Assembly (NCBI RefSeq): GCF_038070315.1
Contig: NZ_JBBPCC010000006.1
Location: 62,001 to 126,000, forward strand
Length of the DNA: 64,000 bases
DNA from: Paenibacillus_G filicis
GTDB lineage: Bacteria > Bacillota > Bacilli > Paenibacillales > NBRC-103111
Reading direction: 5' to 3'
Notes under the pieces: generated by a model
Databases searched by the model: none
The model's input: only the letters and a program-made list of their open reading frames with translations
Told to the model about the DNA's origin: nothing
Position numbers and translations under genes: made by a program
Shown here: in pieces, positions 26,053-34,112 of the stretch
Layout: each line of letters begins with the position of its first letter
How positions within the stretch are numbered: the first letter of the stretch is position 1

Positions 26053-26748
26053 TCATTGCAACTGTAACATATCCGTATAAATCAACCTTTGATTATTGAG
26101 AAACTCCATATCAGCATGAAAGTGTCCAAAAAACCATTTCTTATATTCTAATTTTTCTTCAATTTCAGCAAAGTATCTATGTGTCTGATCCAGGTCATAG
26201 TTAAGCCCCAGGCGCTCTCCTATCCGCTCCATCGTGCCACTAGAGCACGTATGTGTAATCACATAATCTACCATCCATCTGTGCCTATCCAGGTTGATCA
26301 AACCTTCCTCGTACTCAGCATAAGAAGGCATCTCACGACTCCACCAGGAGATCCCCTCACGTCGATGCTCCTTATCATGTGAATCAGCTCCACCGAATGT
26401 GAAGAACAGCTTCCCTTCAATCTCAAACACTTGGCCTCGCATAAGATGGATGATTGAATCATTGATCTTATGCACCTTTCCCCCATTCCATTCTTCTACA
26501 GGATATGCATCCAACAAGTCATGATTCTCGTGGTTTCCGTCGATGAATAGTGTTGTGAAGTTCTTTTCTTTGTTAAGCCATTTGCGCCAATATAAATCTT
26601 CCTTATCATTGTTCCAGACTAGGCCAAAGTCTCCCGCAATGATAACATAATCATTCTTTGTCATACTTTTCTGCTGAGGGAAGCTTCTGGTGTTCAATCT
26701 CTTACCGATACTTATGCTGCCATGCACGTCTCCAGTAATGTAGATCAT
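26053..26748 (-). CDS. Calcineurin-like metallophosphoesterase
   Basis: A 231-aa dimetal phosphoesterase. All five blocks are visible: GDVHG at the N-terminus (residues 6-10), GDFGLVW near 40, GNHENHD near 71 (asparagine clamp and His), a THT block near 166, and GHFHAD near 210. Similar island-borne proteins act on nucleic acids, phosphoproteins or cyclic nucleotides; the substrate is not evident. The ATG has AGGAAAG upstream. It lies in a row of minus-strand genes with short gaps. Confidence 0.85.
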   Translation of the reverse strand: MIYITGDVHGSISIGKRLNTRSFPQQKSMTKNDYVIIAGDFGLVWNNDKEDLYWRKWLNKEKNFTTLFIDGNHENHDLLDAYPVEEWNGGKVHKINDSIIHLMRGQVFEIEGKLFFTFGGADSHDKEHRREGISWWSREMPSYAEYEEGLINLDRHRWMVDYVITHTCSSGTMERIGERLGLNYDLDQTHRYFAEIEEKLEYKKWFFGHFHADMEFLNNQRLIYTDMLQLQ

Positions 26749-26791
26749 GCAATCACTACTTTCCTAATTTTTTTATCGACAAACCAAACAT

Positions 26792-27190
26792 TTACTTGTT
26801 CATGCTTGCTAGAACCTCCCTCATTAATGGTGTAATTGCAAAACAATCATCCAAATCATTATCTTCTAATACCCAATATAAAATTGTATTCTTATGTATA
26901 ACAAAGTCTTGTGTAAGATAATATCTAATTTTACCCCATACAAAATCAGGCTCATTACCTTCTGATATAAAATCATCATAAGATGCGATAATCAAAGCCA
27001 TAAGCCCAAATTTTTCATCTTCAGTGAATGAGTGGTTTTCATAAAATGTGATGAATTCTAGTACTCTCGATGAATCAGCACTCTCAATTTCCCAATCTTG
27101 TGAATAAGGACCCAGATCAGGTAAACTTAATTTCGTAATGAAGCTTTCTATAGTTGCTCTCGTGATATACATCGGACTTTTATCTTCCAC
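26792..27190 (-). CDS. Hypothetical protein, immunity-protein-like, 132 aa
   Basis: An acidic soluble protein, starting GTG with a GGGGGG ribosome site. Notable stretches are SFTEDEKFGLMALIIASYDD and NTILYWVLEDNDLDDCFAIT. Size, acidity and position in an array of similar unrelated genes recall the immunity proteins of polymorphic toxin systems, but I cannot place it in a named family and no toxin gene is adjacent. Confidence 0.55.
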   Translation of the reverse strand: MEDKSPMYITRATIESFITKLSLPDLGPYSQDWEIESADSSRVLEFITFYENHSFTEDEKFGLMALIIASYDDFISEGNEPDFVWGKIRYYLTQDFVIHKNTILYWVLEDNDLDDCFAITPLMREVLASMNK

Positions 27191-27257
27191 AACTAACCCC
27201 CCACATCTATTTATTAAAAAAATACAAATAAAATATCCGTTTCGTTATTATCGTTTG

Positions 27258-27728
27258 TCAAATAGCAACATCTTGAAAACCCACTTCAACTACTTGACCT
27301 CTTAATAATTTTACTCCAAGACCATTTTCATCATCCCAACTACAATAAAATGTCAACCCAACATCTATATATTTAGATAGACTAGCAGATTTGATAATAA
27401 TTCCATCTAAATTTATATGCTCAAGAAGTTGTTCTGCTGTATCAATCAAAGGATAATCTTCATTATGTCCAACATCATAACCAAGTTCATGTCGTCTTTG
27501 AATATAATAATCAAAAATAAACTGTAATATGTTGTATTGCAGCGTTTCCCAATTATCCATCAATGCAACGTATGCATCGTACTGCTCTTTATCAAATTTA
27601 CCATCTTCTTCTCCGTCAATTATCAATTCTATCTCAGAAAGTTTACCGCAAAAATCAATCGTTGTATCTCTAGACCAACTCAAAAATAAACTAAGTTCGC
27701 CAAAAACAGCATCATTCACTTGGTACAT
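27258..27728 (-). CDS. DUF6985-like hypothetical protein
   Basis: 156 aa, acidic. The pattern of an N-terminal WSRDTTIDFCGKLSEIELII strand region, a central helical YNILQFIFDYYIQRRHELGY, and a C-terminal TFYCSWDDENGLGVKLLRGQ recalls the DUF6985 family often found beside immunity genes; this assignment is from memory of the pattern. The second ATG (27728) has better spacing to AAAGGAG than the first at 27737. Confidence 0.5.
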   Translation of the reverse strand: MYQVNDAVFGELSLFLSWSRDTTIDFCGKLSEIELIIDGEEDGKFDKEQYDAYVALMDNWETLQYNILQFIFDYYIQRRHELGYDVGHNEDYPLIDTAEQLLEHINLDGIIIKSASLSKYIDVGLTFYCSWDDENGLGVKLLRGQVVEVGFQDVAI

Positions 27729-27794
27729 TCTAACCATTCTCCTTTGGAGTGATAATCTTTATCAAATGGCTGTGGTGAATCTAAAATGCTCAAT

Positions 27795-28184
27795 TCATTC
27801 AGATATATATTCTTTCAGGCATCGTTCAATAAACTCCTTGTAATTAGGTAATTCTTGAGTCAACCAAAGTTTTCCTGATTCTGATGGCTTATAGACGCCA
27901 TCCGCGCAATCGGCAAAATAAGTTACCCAATTAATAATACCTTCTGAACTATCGTAGCCCAAAAAATAAACAGGTTCGATTGCTTTTTTTAATAGCGGCT
28001 CAATTAACTGGGGTCTGTAGTCTGCAATTGACGTAAGAAAGGAAAAATATCCTTCAGCTGCAGTTTCACAATTGTAACTAGGTAACCAAGCAAGAAATAC
28101 TTCGATAATGTCACTATCAACTAATGATGTATCTCCGTCTTCAATCCGTCGTTGAATAAGTTCCATATCACTATGCCTTATCAT
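27795..28184 (-). CDS. Hypothetical acidic protein, 129 aa
   Basis: Starts MIRHSDMELIQRRIEDGDTS after AGGGGG. The body contains helical EVFLAWLPSYNCETAAEGYF and ends KEFIERCLKEYISE. No recognised family. It is 11 nt downstream of the HicB-like gene on the same strand, so co-transcribed. The features again resemble immunity-type proteins, without proof. Confidence 0.55.
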   Translation of the reverse strand: MIRHSDMELIQRRIEDGDTSLVDSDIIEVFLAWLPSYNCETAAEGYFSFLTSIADYRPQLIEPLLKKAIEPVYFLGYDSSEGIINWVTYFADCADGVYKPSESGKLWLTQELPNYKEFIERCLKEYISE

Positions 28185-28195
28185 GGATTATCCCC

Positions 28196-28534
28196 CTATG
28201 AAAGTTCAATTTCATTCAGTCTCCCTAAGAAGATCTCCGAACTTTTCAACTGCATCGTAACACCTTTGATTTCATCTTGAGTATACTCTCCAAGTAATTT
28301 AACTATCTCCCTACTGTTCACTGGAGGAGGGATGAAATCACCAAATTCTTGCTTTACCTCACGATATTCCTGGATAGCCTCTCTAATATTACTTAACGCT
28401 TCTTTTATTGTTTTTCCATCAGACATAGATCCGTCTAATTCTAGTACTCTAGCAACAAAATAAGTGCCATCCATCTCATCAGACCACTTTTTGAGAGTTA
28501 TTAAATAATTGTTTGTCATATATACTCGGTTCAT
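28196..28534 (-). CDS. HicB-like antitoxin-domain protein without HicA
   Basis: 112 aa. The segment TYFVARVLELDGSMSDGKTI with EALSNIREAIQEYREVKQEF is the HicB partial-RNase-H fold (UPF0150), in which the E-L-x-G-x-x-x-x-G pattern is conserved. The C-terminal helical part could be dimerisation or DNA-binding. Normally HicB neutralises a small HicA mRNA interferase encoded next to it. Neither neighbour has the HicA dsRBD-like sequence, so it is solitary. Start uncertain (two ATGs five codons apart, weak ribosome sites). Confidence 0.6.
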   Translation of the reverse strand: MNRVYMTNNYLITLKKWSDEMDGTYFVARVLELDGSMSDGKTIKEALSNIREAIQEYREVKQEFGDFIPPPVNSREIVKLLGEYTQDEIKGVTMQLKSSEIFLGRLNEIELS

Positions 28535-28560
28535 AAACCAAGATAGTATAACAATCTGTA

Positions 28561-28824
28561 TTAACCTAAATTTAGCTCTTCTTTAATCTTCTTCATCTCA
28601 GATATAGCATGTTTAATCATATTTTTATTGATTTTTTCACCTGTGTATACATTGTTATCATCAATCACTTCAGACAGATATTCCTCCAATTCGGCATCAG
28701 GCATATCCAGCAATTCAATACCATGCCATTCTCCATCCCAAATCGCAGCAACACGCTGCCTGTCATCGTCATTTGATTCGTCAAAATAAAATACCCAATA
28801 CTTATACTTCTTGTTGATTCTCAT
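28561..28824 (-). CDS. Hypothetical acidic protein, 87 aa
   Basis: Begins MRINKKYKYWVFYFDESNDD and ends SEMKKIKEELNLG. A strong GAGGGG site precedes the ATG. Mixed alpha/beta composition and many acidic residues; no recognised domain. Same strand and spacing as its neighbours; function unknown. Confidence 0.55.
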   Translation of the reverse strand: MRINKKYKYWVFYFDESNDDDRQRVAAIWDGEWHGIELLDMPDAELEEYLSEVIDDNNVYTGEKINKNMIKHAISEMKKIKEELNLG

Positions 28825-28951
28825 CTTCTCATCCCCTCAAGTGAAAGCGAGATTTTAACCACCTCATTGCAATTCTTTTCAGTGAAATAAAATGATTTAC
28901 CTGCCATTGCCACTCCCTTGAAAGAATTGTTTTATTGCTTTCCAATTTGTG

Positions 28952-29176
28952 TTAAGGCATTTTCATTGTTAAATCAGTATGTTGCGAATGCTTGCTGAAG
29001 TCCGTATATTTATACATATTAGAATAATCTTTTTCGATAAAAATGCCGTAGAAACCGGTTATGACTGGAGCAACGGTTTTGCTATCTGTTTCATTAGTCC
29101 AATAAATAAAAACACCAGATAATGTAATTATTGGAATAATTACTGAAAAACCTATTTTTCCCATTCCAACCCCCAT
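28952..29176 (-). CDS. Short protein with one N-terminal membrane segment
   Basis: About 74 aa (70 if the internal ATG at 29164 is used). GFSVIIPIITLSGVFIYW forms one membrane or signal segment; the remainder (VTGFYGIFIEKDYSNMYKYT and onward) ends abruptly, so it may be the truncated front of a longer exported protein. The ribosome site is ambiguous because GGGGG lies inside the first codons. Function unknown. Confidence 0.4.
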   Translation of the reverse strand: MGVGMGKIGFSVIIPIITLSGVFIYWTNETDSKTVAPVITGFYGIFIEKDYSNMYKYTDFSKHSQHTDLTMKMP

Positions 29177-29213
29177 GTAGCATTAATCATCATGAAAGTA
29201 TTATTTTATAAAT

Positions 29214-29399
29214 CTACTTGAAATGCGTAAGTTCAGTAACTTTTCCAAACACAAGTTTTACATCATCTTCAGCTTCATCCTCCAAGTATTTCACAAACAA
29301 GTTTTCATATTCTTCTTTTGCTTCATCCTCAGTCTCATATATAAACAAGCTACTATCGCTAATACGCTGAACAGCTACAAACCAGATGCTGATCACCAC
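29214..29399 (-). CDS. Small hypothetical protein, 61 aa
   Basis: GTG start with GGAAAG closely upstream. The product reads as a beta-hairpin (ISIWFVAVQRISDSSLFIYE) followed by an acidic helix (TEDEAKEEYENLFVKYLEDE), like the many short one-domain unknowns of bacilli. No named family recognised. Confidence 0.45.
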   Translation of the reverse strand: MVISIWFVAVQRISDSSLFIYETEDEAKEEYENLFVKYLEDEAEDDVKLVFGKVTELTHFK

Positions 29400-29453
29400 G
29401 TCTTTCCAAATTAAATATTTGTTTTACAGTATTCATAAATGTTGATATTCATT

Positions 29454-29648
29454 TTATTTATCCTCAAATTTATGTGGCTCTTTAACAAAGCTTTTTAAAA
29501 TATACCCACACTTTATACAAATTACATGAGTAACATCCGATCCTAATGTTAGGATTTTTTTCATAGGATATACTCTGGCTTCGCCGTGCGACTTGCCTTC
29601 CCCAAAGTTAGTTTCTCCACATTCAGGACAATATTCTTCGTTTCTCAT
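29454..29648 (-). CDS. Small zinc-ribbon protein, 64 aa
   Basis: Two Cys pairs, CPECGETNF near residue 7 and VICIKCGYILKSF near 43, would fold one zinc ribbon with the middle THVICIKCGY strand. A near-perfect AAAGGAGG ribosome site precedes the ATG. Proteins of this kind act in transcription or as unknown accessory factors; here nothing further can be said. Confidence 0.6.
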   Translation of the reverse strand: MRNEEYCPECGETNFGEGKSHGEARVYPMKKILTLGSDVTHVICIKCGYILKSFVKEPHKFEDK

Positions 29649-29739
29649 CTCGAACCTCCTTTTATCCTTGCAAGCCCATTCACTATTCTTTTCAATTAAT
29701 AAAGATCACCTAAAGTCCGGTGATAAATCTTTATCACAT

Positions 29740-29938
29740 TTACCTTTTAGTCCATTTATTTTTGACTAAGTACTTCTCAGCTCCAAATTTAATGCATTTC
29801 TTATGTTCACGCATTGTTCTCACAATGTCCACTACTATCTTCAAGGTCAAAACTAAACATTTCACACACCAGCATGAGTACATTACATCAATCACAAGAT
29901 TTAACAGTTCTCAATTCCATTTTAACTTCTGCCATCAT
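29740..29938 (-). pseudogene. Broken gene for a small Cys-rich protein
   Basis: In one frame, from ATG ATG at 29938, the sequence reads MAEVKMELRTVKSCD, a TGA stop, then CNVLMLVCEMFSFDLEDSSG and HCENNA before another stop. A second frame then continues REHKKCIKFGAEKYLVKNKW up to TAA at 29740. Joined, the pieces make a plausible about 65-aa Cys-rich protein (CDxC, HC and KKC pairs). One in-frame stop plus one frameshift argue for a pseudogene. An internal GTG at 29895 could start a 51-aa peptide in the second frame, less likely. Confidence 0.55.
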
Positions 29939-30097
29939 ACAAATTGTTTCTACTGATCAACTAATAAATTCACTCCTAACGAAAGCGAAATAATCAAATA
30001 ACAATCCCCGTATTCCCAATTAAATATCTATTTTACTGCCTGAAACACAAGCCGCATCTATCCCACTTTCCACCGCAGATCTATTGGATCTCCAGCT

Positions 30098-30256
30098 CTA
30101 ACTAAATGAAGTTGTCTGAACATGTCTTTTCAATCTTAGTTTGAACTTGGATCGTTTTAAATAGACACAACTCGCATGATGTAGTACAAAACCTTTTTGA
30201 TTTTCTTGTAGCCAACTTTCATAGCCAGCATCATCGTTTTTAAATCTTGAAATCAT
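30098..30256 (-). pseudogene. Truncated/frameshifted gene remnant (52 codons readable)
   Basis: ATG at 30256 with AAGGAG upstream. The product begins MISRFKNDDAGYESWLQENQ and continues KGFVLHHASCVYLKR before losing sense. The opening RFxNDDxGYxxWL...GFVL...H-A-S-C resembles the start of a longer family of unknown proteins from bacterial islands, where additional residues separate GFV(L/V) and H(R/H)ASC. Out-of-frame continuation MFRQLHLVRAGDPIDLRWKV downstream also looks coding, so deletions or frameshifts seem to have broken it. Confidence 0.45.
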
Positions 30257-30328
30257 GAATGATTGCTCCTTACGGCTGGGATCTTCATTCTATCTTTCAT
30301 TTACTCTTAAGCCAATGAAAGACTCGTT

Positions 30329-30765
30329 CTATTCCATTTCGTCAATCAAAAACTTACCATACTGAGCTTTAACTAAGTACAACTCATCGAATCCTTCAGC
30401 GAATGAAGGCTTCTGCAACTTCTTTAATGTGCTCTTAATTGCTACTTCAGGTAATTTTTCTTTTCCTTGCCTCAAATCGTTCCGTGAATAAGACAACTCA
30501 TAATCGGGTTCAAAGAAATAGCCTATCACCTTGAATTTATGTTCCTTAGCCATATCGATGTATTTTTTCTATCGGCAACTATCGGATTCGTATTGTCTAC
30601 AACAAATGGCTGCATGGCCTTAAAGGAAGCCATTAAGAAGATATCTTCGCGGTTTCTTGTCCTCAACATATCTAGATTAATTCGTATATGCGAACTATAG
30701 AATTTCTCTTTAAAAAAGGTTGACTTTCCTGAAGCTTGAATCCCTATAAAGATTACGCATTCCAC
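30329..30765 (-). pseudogene. P-loop nucleotide/polynucleotide-kinase-like ATPase, frameshifted
   Basis: Two overlapping frames together form one about 145-aa kinase. The front (from 30765) has Walker A IGIQASGKSTF, INLDMLRTRNREDI and PFVVDNTNPIVADR, the pattern of T4-Pnkp-like 5' kinases. The back restarts at MAKEHKFKVIGYFFEPDYEL and runs to LIDEME at 30329. The break is at a run of six A near 30560: one more A would give ...DRKKYIDMAKEH, as expected for the family. So either a true mutation, slippage on the A run, or a sequencing error. It starts 2 nt after the Thg1-like gene, so the two form one transcription unit. Confidence 0.7.
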
Positions 30766-30767
30766 AG

Positions 30768-31503
30768 TTACTCATCCCTATTCAGATAGACGTATTGGTT
30801 TATATAATCTCGATTCTGGCTGAAGATCGGTGTTTCCAAATCGACATCCCACTTACTCCGAATTGCTTCACCTTTTTTGTAGTATTGCTTGGTAATGCAC
30901 ACGCCGCGCTTTTGCCAACTAGGCAAGTCATTCCAATTAATTCCCTTCTCTAAAAATAACTTATCTTGAAGTTGCTTACCACCTAATCCTTGGAGTTGAT
31001 TATGCGGAAAATTGGCTTGAGCAACCATTGAAATACTGTTCTTAGTAGCATCTTGCTGTCTCCACAGAAAATAATTGGTAACTTCATCGTGAGGAAGCAC
31101 CCAGACTCTGCTATCGAAAGTTGCTAAAGGCTTATCTGGATAGGATTGCTTAATAACTTCATTAAACTTTGCAGTGGCCATTGATGCTGAAACAGAAACC
31201 ATTTTTTGAAGATTGTTATCAAACCATGACTGGGTTGCTAATCTATCATAATTGGTAAGGAGTAATGAAATCTCATCGCTCTGATGATACACAAGCTTGC
31301 AGCCCATAATATTCTGAGCTAAGTACTTGCATGTTTCCCACATAGCACTAGTTAACGTTTCATCAAATGGCTTCTTCATTCCATGTGTAAATGTGTGGAA
31401 ATGACATCCATCGATCCTTGATAACAGGTAGCCTTTGCGGAAGAGATTGTCTGAATGTGTTTTCATATCCCTTCATTCTGTTGCCGAAATCATCATTTTT
31501 CAC
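30768..31503 (-). pseudogene. Thg1-like 3'-5' tRNA polymerase (tRNA-His guanylyltransferase family), frameshifted near N-terminus
   Basis: The main frame (31466-30768, 232 codons) carries the palm domain: RIDGCHFHTFTHGMKKPFD with the first metal Asp, YHQSDEISLLL with the second acidic pair, and WRQQDATKNSI. Upstream, GTG at 31503 with GGAG starts another frame reading MKNDDFGNRMKGYENTFRQS LPQR, exactly the missing N-terminus of Thg1-like proteins. The two frames must be joined near 31430, so a small indel has disrupted the gene. Translation from the ATG at 31466 would give a protein lacking the first helix. Thg1-like proteins add nucleotides 3' to 5' to repair tRNA 5' ends. Confidence 0.72.
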
Positions 31504-31591
31504 ACTTAGTTATCTCCTTTTTGGCATGAAAGAATTGATTTATCTGATCATACAAAATCGTTTAAATTAGTACAAAATCCATTTGATTAAT

Positions 31592-31621
31592 TGTTCTAAT
31601 TCATGTAAATATTGTATAATA
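31592..31621 (+). promoter_or_regulatory. Promoter of the zinc-ribbon membrane protein gene
   Basis: TTGTTC, 18-nt spacer, TATAAT, 36 nt before the ATG at 31658. Confidence 0.55.
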
Positions 31622-31657
31622 CTTTTAATAATTAAGAATTTAGCGAAGGAGTTTCTC

Positions 31658-32521
31658 ATGGGAAAAGCGATTGATTTATACGAATGTCCAAGTTGCAAAA
31701 CTAAAAACGATGAGAAACAAAAGTACTGTATGAGCTGTGGGACATGGTTACTCAGTACTGCTTTTCCTGCTAAGAAAGTAGATACCACTATCAAATCGGA
31801 GAGATTATTTGTATGTGCCTTCTGTGATACAGCTAATGCGGACAATCGTAATGTGTGCAAAAAGTGCCATCAACCTCTCTTTAGTGCCAATTACGAAACA
31901 AAAGAGATTGTAATCAAAAAGAAAAGCTGGCTGAAAGTATTATATTGGATCTGTGGTATTCCCTTCGGACTGTTAATCACATTTTCGTTGCTCGCAGAAA
32001 ACAAACTCAATTCTGTCACAGCAGCTCTACTTGTTTTTGGATTAATTGGTTTGGCACTTAATGTAGTTGCTTGGCTAATTATTGTTCTGTCAGGTGCATA
32101 CTCCAAGAATAAGAAACAGTTGAGACAATTATTTATTACCTCCATAACGATATTTATTATTGGCGTAGTTTTAAGTGTCAAAACATACTCAAATGGTATA
32201 AACGAGGCCTCTTTGACTCCCCGGCAGAATTTAACAAGTGAAGTGACACCAAATTCTGAAACAGTTACTACTACGAAATCACAAAGTACAAATCCAAAAA
32301 TTAATAAGGCCATGTTTGATTCTCTTGAAGCCGGAATTTCCTATGAAAAGGTTATTGAATTAGTTGGATCAGAAGGAGAAGTAAATACTGAATCAGGTTT
32401 TAAAGGAAATAAAAATCATCTCCTGATTGTAACATACAGCGGAAAATCGTCAGGAACATATGCCATATTGACCTTTTCAGGGAACAAACTTACAGACAAA
32501 ACTCAATCTGGACTCAAGTAA
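31658..32521 (+). CDS. Double zinc-ribbon membrane protein with DUF3862/SmpA-like C-terminus
   Basis: 287 aa. Two N-terminal zinc ribbons (YECPSCKTKN...KYCMSCGTW, then FVCAFCDTAN...NVCKKCHQPL) cover about residues 7-80. Three hydrophobic segments follow between about 95 and 180. A Ser/Thr-rich linker leads to a C-terminal domain with FDSLEAGISYEKVIELVGSE and AILTFSGNKLTDKTQSGL, the DUF3862/BLIP-like fold where the first helix packs on a small sheet. The ATG at 31658 with GAAGGAG is chosen over an upstream in-frame ATG lacking a site. Function unknown; likely an integral membrane sensor or scaffold. Confidence 0.7.
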   Translation: MGKAIDLYECPSCKTKNDEKQKYCMSCGTWLLSTAFPAKKVDTTIKSERLFVCAFCDTANADNRNVCKKCHQPLFSANYETKEIVIKKKSWLKVLYWICGIPFGLLITFSLLAENKLNSVTAALLVFGLIGLALNVVAWLIIVLSGAYSKNKKQLRQLFITSITIFIIGVVLSVKTYSNGINEASLTPRQNLTSEVTPNSETVTTTKSQSTNPKINKAMFDSLEAGISYEKVIELVGSEGEVNTESGFKGNKNHLLIVTYSGKSSGTYAILTFSGNKLTDKTQSGLK

Positions 32522-32656
32522 CTGAAATCACTCATAGCATTGGAGTACAGTCCTGTGCTTTTTATTTCATATGGTGTTCGCCGTCGGATTATTTGTCGGC
32601 AAAACGCAGAAATTCGCCATCTGATATGGCGGATGCCATCCCAACTCTTTACCGGC

Positions 32657-32703
32657 AATAGCCTAATTCCTTCTGTAAGTTGACGGAGGATTAGGCTATT
32701 TTT
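32657..32703 (+). terminator. Intrinsic terminator
   Basis: AATAGCCTAAT and ATTAGGCTATT stem, followed by T. It ends the zinc-ribbon membrane protein transcript before padR. The stretch just before it (about 32570-32640) is more GC-rich than the surroundings, but I recognise nothing in it. Confidence 0.8.
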
Positions 32704-32795
32704 CATAACTCTGTAATGGGCAGAGCAGCTTCAAATACCTTGTAATTCGATGTACTATGTATTAAAATTAAGGTGCCATTAAGGGGGTGAGCGTC

Positions 32796-33122
32796 GTGGA
32801 TAAAGAAATGATGAAAGGCAGTATTGATATTTTATTGTTAGCAGAACTAAACAGAGGTGATTCTTATGGATATGAGATCGTTAAACACTTAAAACAACGA
32901 AGTAACAACTTTTACGATATGAGCGAAGGAACATTATACCCAGCCTTAAGACGCCTTGAGAATAAGGGATATGTGGAATCGTATTGGGGAGAATCACATG
33001 ATGGGGGAAGAAGGAAATATTACCGTATCACGGAAAACGGCAAAACTGAACTTTCCAGGAAACTTAAACAATGGAATGAACTCAATATTATGATATTAAA
33101 CGTTACGGAGGGAGCGGTATGA
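32796..33122 (+). CDS. PadR family transcriptional regulator
   Basis: 108 aa. Begins MDKEMMKGSIDILLLAELNR and contains GDSYGYEIVKHLKQ, EGTLYPALRRLENKGYVESY and GGRRKYYRITENGKTEL, the winged-helix and beta-wing core of PadR-s1 proteins (PF03551). GTG at 32796 is preferred, with AAGGGGG upstream. It overlaps the next gene by ATGA. PadR plus a HAAS-domain membrane protein is a common pair, in which the regulator represses its own operon, usually in response to membrane-active compounds. Confidence 0.92.
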   Translation: MDKEMMKGSIDILLLAELNRGDSYGYEIVKHLKQRSNNFYDMSEGTLYPALRRLENKGYVESYWGESHDGGRRKYYRITENGKTELSRKLKQWNELNIMILNVTEGAV

Positions 33123-33856
33123 GCTATATCCAGCGTTACTTACAACAACTATCTTTACATCTTGACTGTAATCCGAATATAAAACAAGAACTTATCGAGG
33201 AATTTCAAGATCATTTGATGTTATTAAAAAAAGAGTATATGGAGAAGGGAATTTCAGAAGATATTGCAGAGAAATGTGCAGTTTTTGACTTCGGAGAATA
33301 TAAATCACTACAACAAAATTTAAACAAAACGCTAAATCCCTTCAAAAAATTCATAAAAGTAACGCAATGGTTATTATGGGGTTTCTACATATGGTTCGTT
33401 CTAATGGCTTGTTTTATTGGTAAATTCGATAACTTATCTCACTTGAATAATGCCGAAAGAGGGGTTACTTTAAGGTTTAATTGGGGAATTCACGCAAATC
33501 ATAATCTGATTCCACTCAAAGGCATAGACCAAGAAATTATATCATCTCTTTATTTGGTCGCCCAAAGAAATGCCTTTGACATCACCTTCTTCACTACTGT
33601 TTTAGGTCTCGTTTCATTATTTATTCCTTTAGGTTTGTTTCTTCCGATATTGTTTAAGATCAATACTTTGAAGAAAATTATGATTTATTCCGCTATAACT
33701 GGGATATCTATAGAATTGGTGCAGTTCATAACCAATACTGGAACTTTAAATATTAACGATATTTTATTTTATGTAATCGGATCAATATTTGGATGGTTTA
33801 TATACTCCTCCATAAGAAAAGTAAACGTACAACGATTTAGAAAAGTCAAGGCCTGA
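33119..33856 (+). CDS. HAAS-domain membrane protein with VanZ-like C-terminus
   Basis: 245 aa. The N-terminal about 75 residues (NIKQELIEEFQDHLMLLKKE, then IAEKCAVFDFGEYKSL) form the HAAS helical domain that couples PadR to membrane partners. Four to five membrane segments follow; FNWGIHANHNLIPLKGI, LPILFKINTLKKIMIYSAIT and ISIELVQFITNTGTLNINDI (D-I at the membrane) match the VanZ-like family. VanZ proteins give low-level teicoplanin or lipopeptide tolerance in some hosts. Start ATGA overlap with padR. Likely a small envelope-stress module. Confidence 0.85.
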   Translation: MSYIQRYLQQLSLHLDCNPNIKQELIEEFQDHLMLLKKEYMEKGISEDIAEKCAVFDFGEYKSLQQNLNKTLNPFKKFIKVTQWLLWGFYIWFVLMACFIGKFDNLSHLNNAERGVTLRFNWGIHANHNLIPLKGIDQEIISSLYLVAQRNAFDITFFTTVLGLVSLFIPLGLFLPILFKINTLKKIMIYSAITGISIELVQFITNTGTLNINDILFYVIGSIFGWFIYSSIRKVNVQRFRKVKA

Positions 33857-33955
33857 TTATACGCGGCTATGTTGATTGATTATTCTATGTTTTTTATACC
33901 ATACAACACGTAGACGCATGGAATGATGGCCGTACAGTTATTTAAATAAAGAAAA

Positions 33956-33989
33956 TGCTCCCGAGCCTTTGCGAGGACCCTCGGGAGCA
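33956..33989 (-). terminator. Terminator-like hairpin
   Basis: TGCTCCCGAG and CTCGGGAGCA around a 14-nt loop; on the minus strand followed by a T-rich tract. Serves the minus-strand gene ending at 34113. Confidence 0.55.
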
Positions 33990-34112
33990 CATCTCTCATA
34001 ACAATGTCTAAAATACTCCACTTTGATCGTTCTTGCAAGGCCTATTTGCGTTTGTATAGGGATCGAGCCCCCGAGATCAATCTTTGTTGTATAGGCGTGT
34101 GGGCGTATAAAT

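Noticed and set aside
29720..29956. 78-codon plus-strand frame
   Set aside because: It is opposite the minus-strand gene corpse and has low-complexity His/Phe/Thr content.
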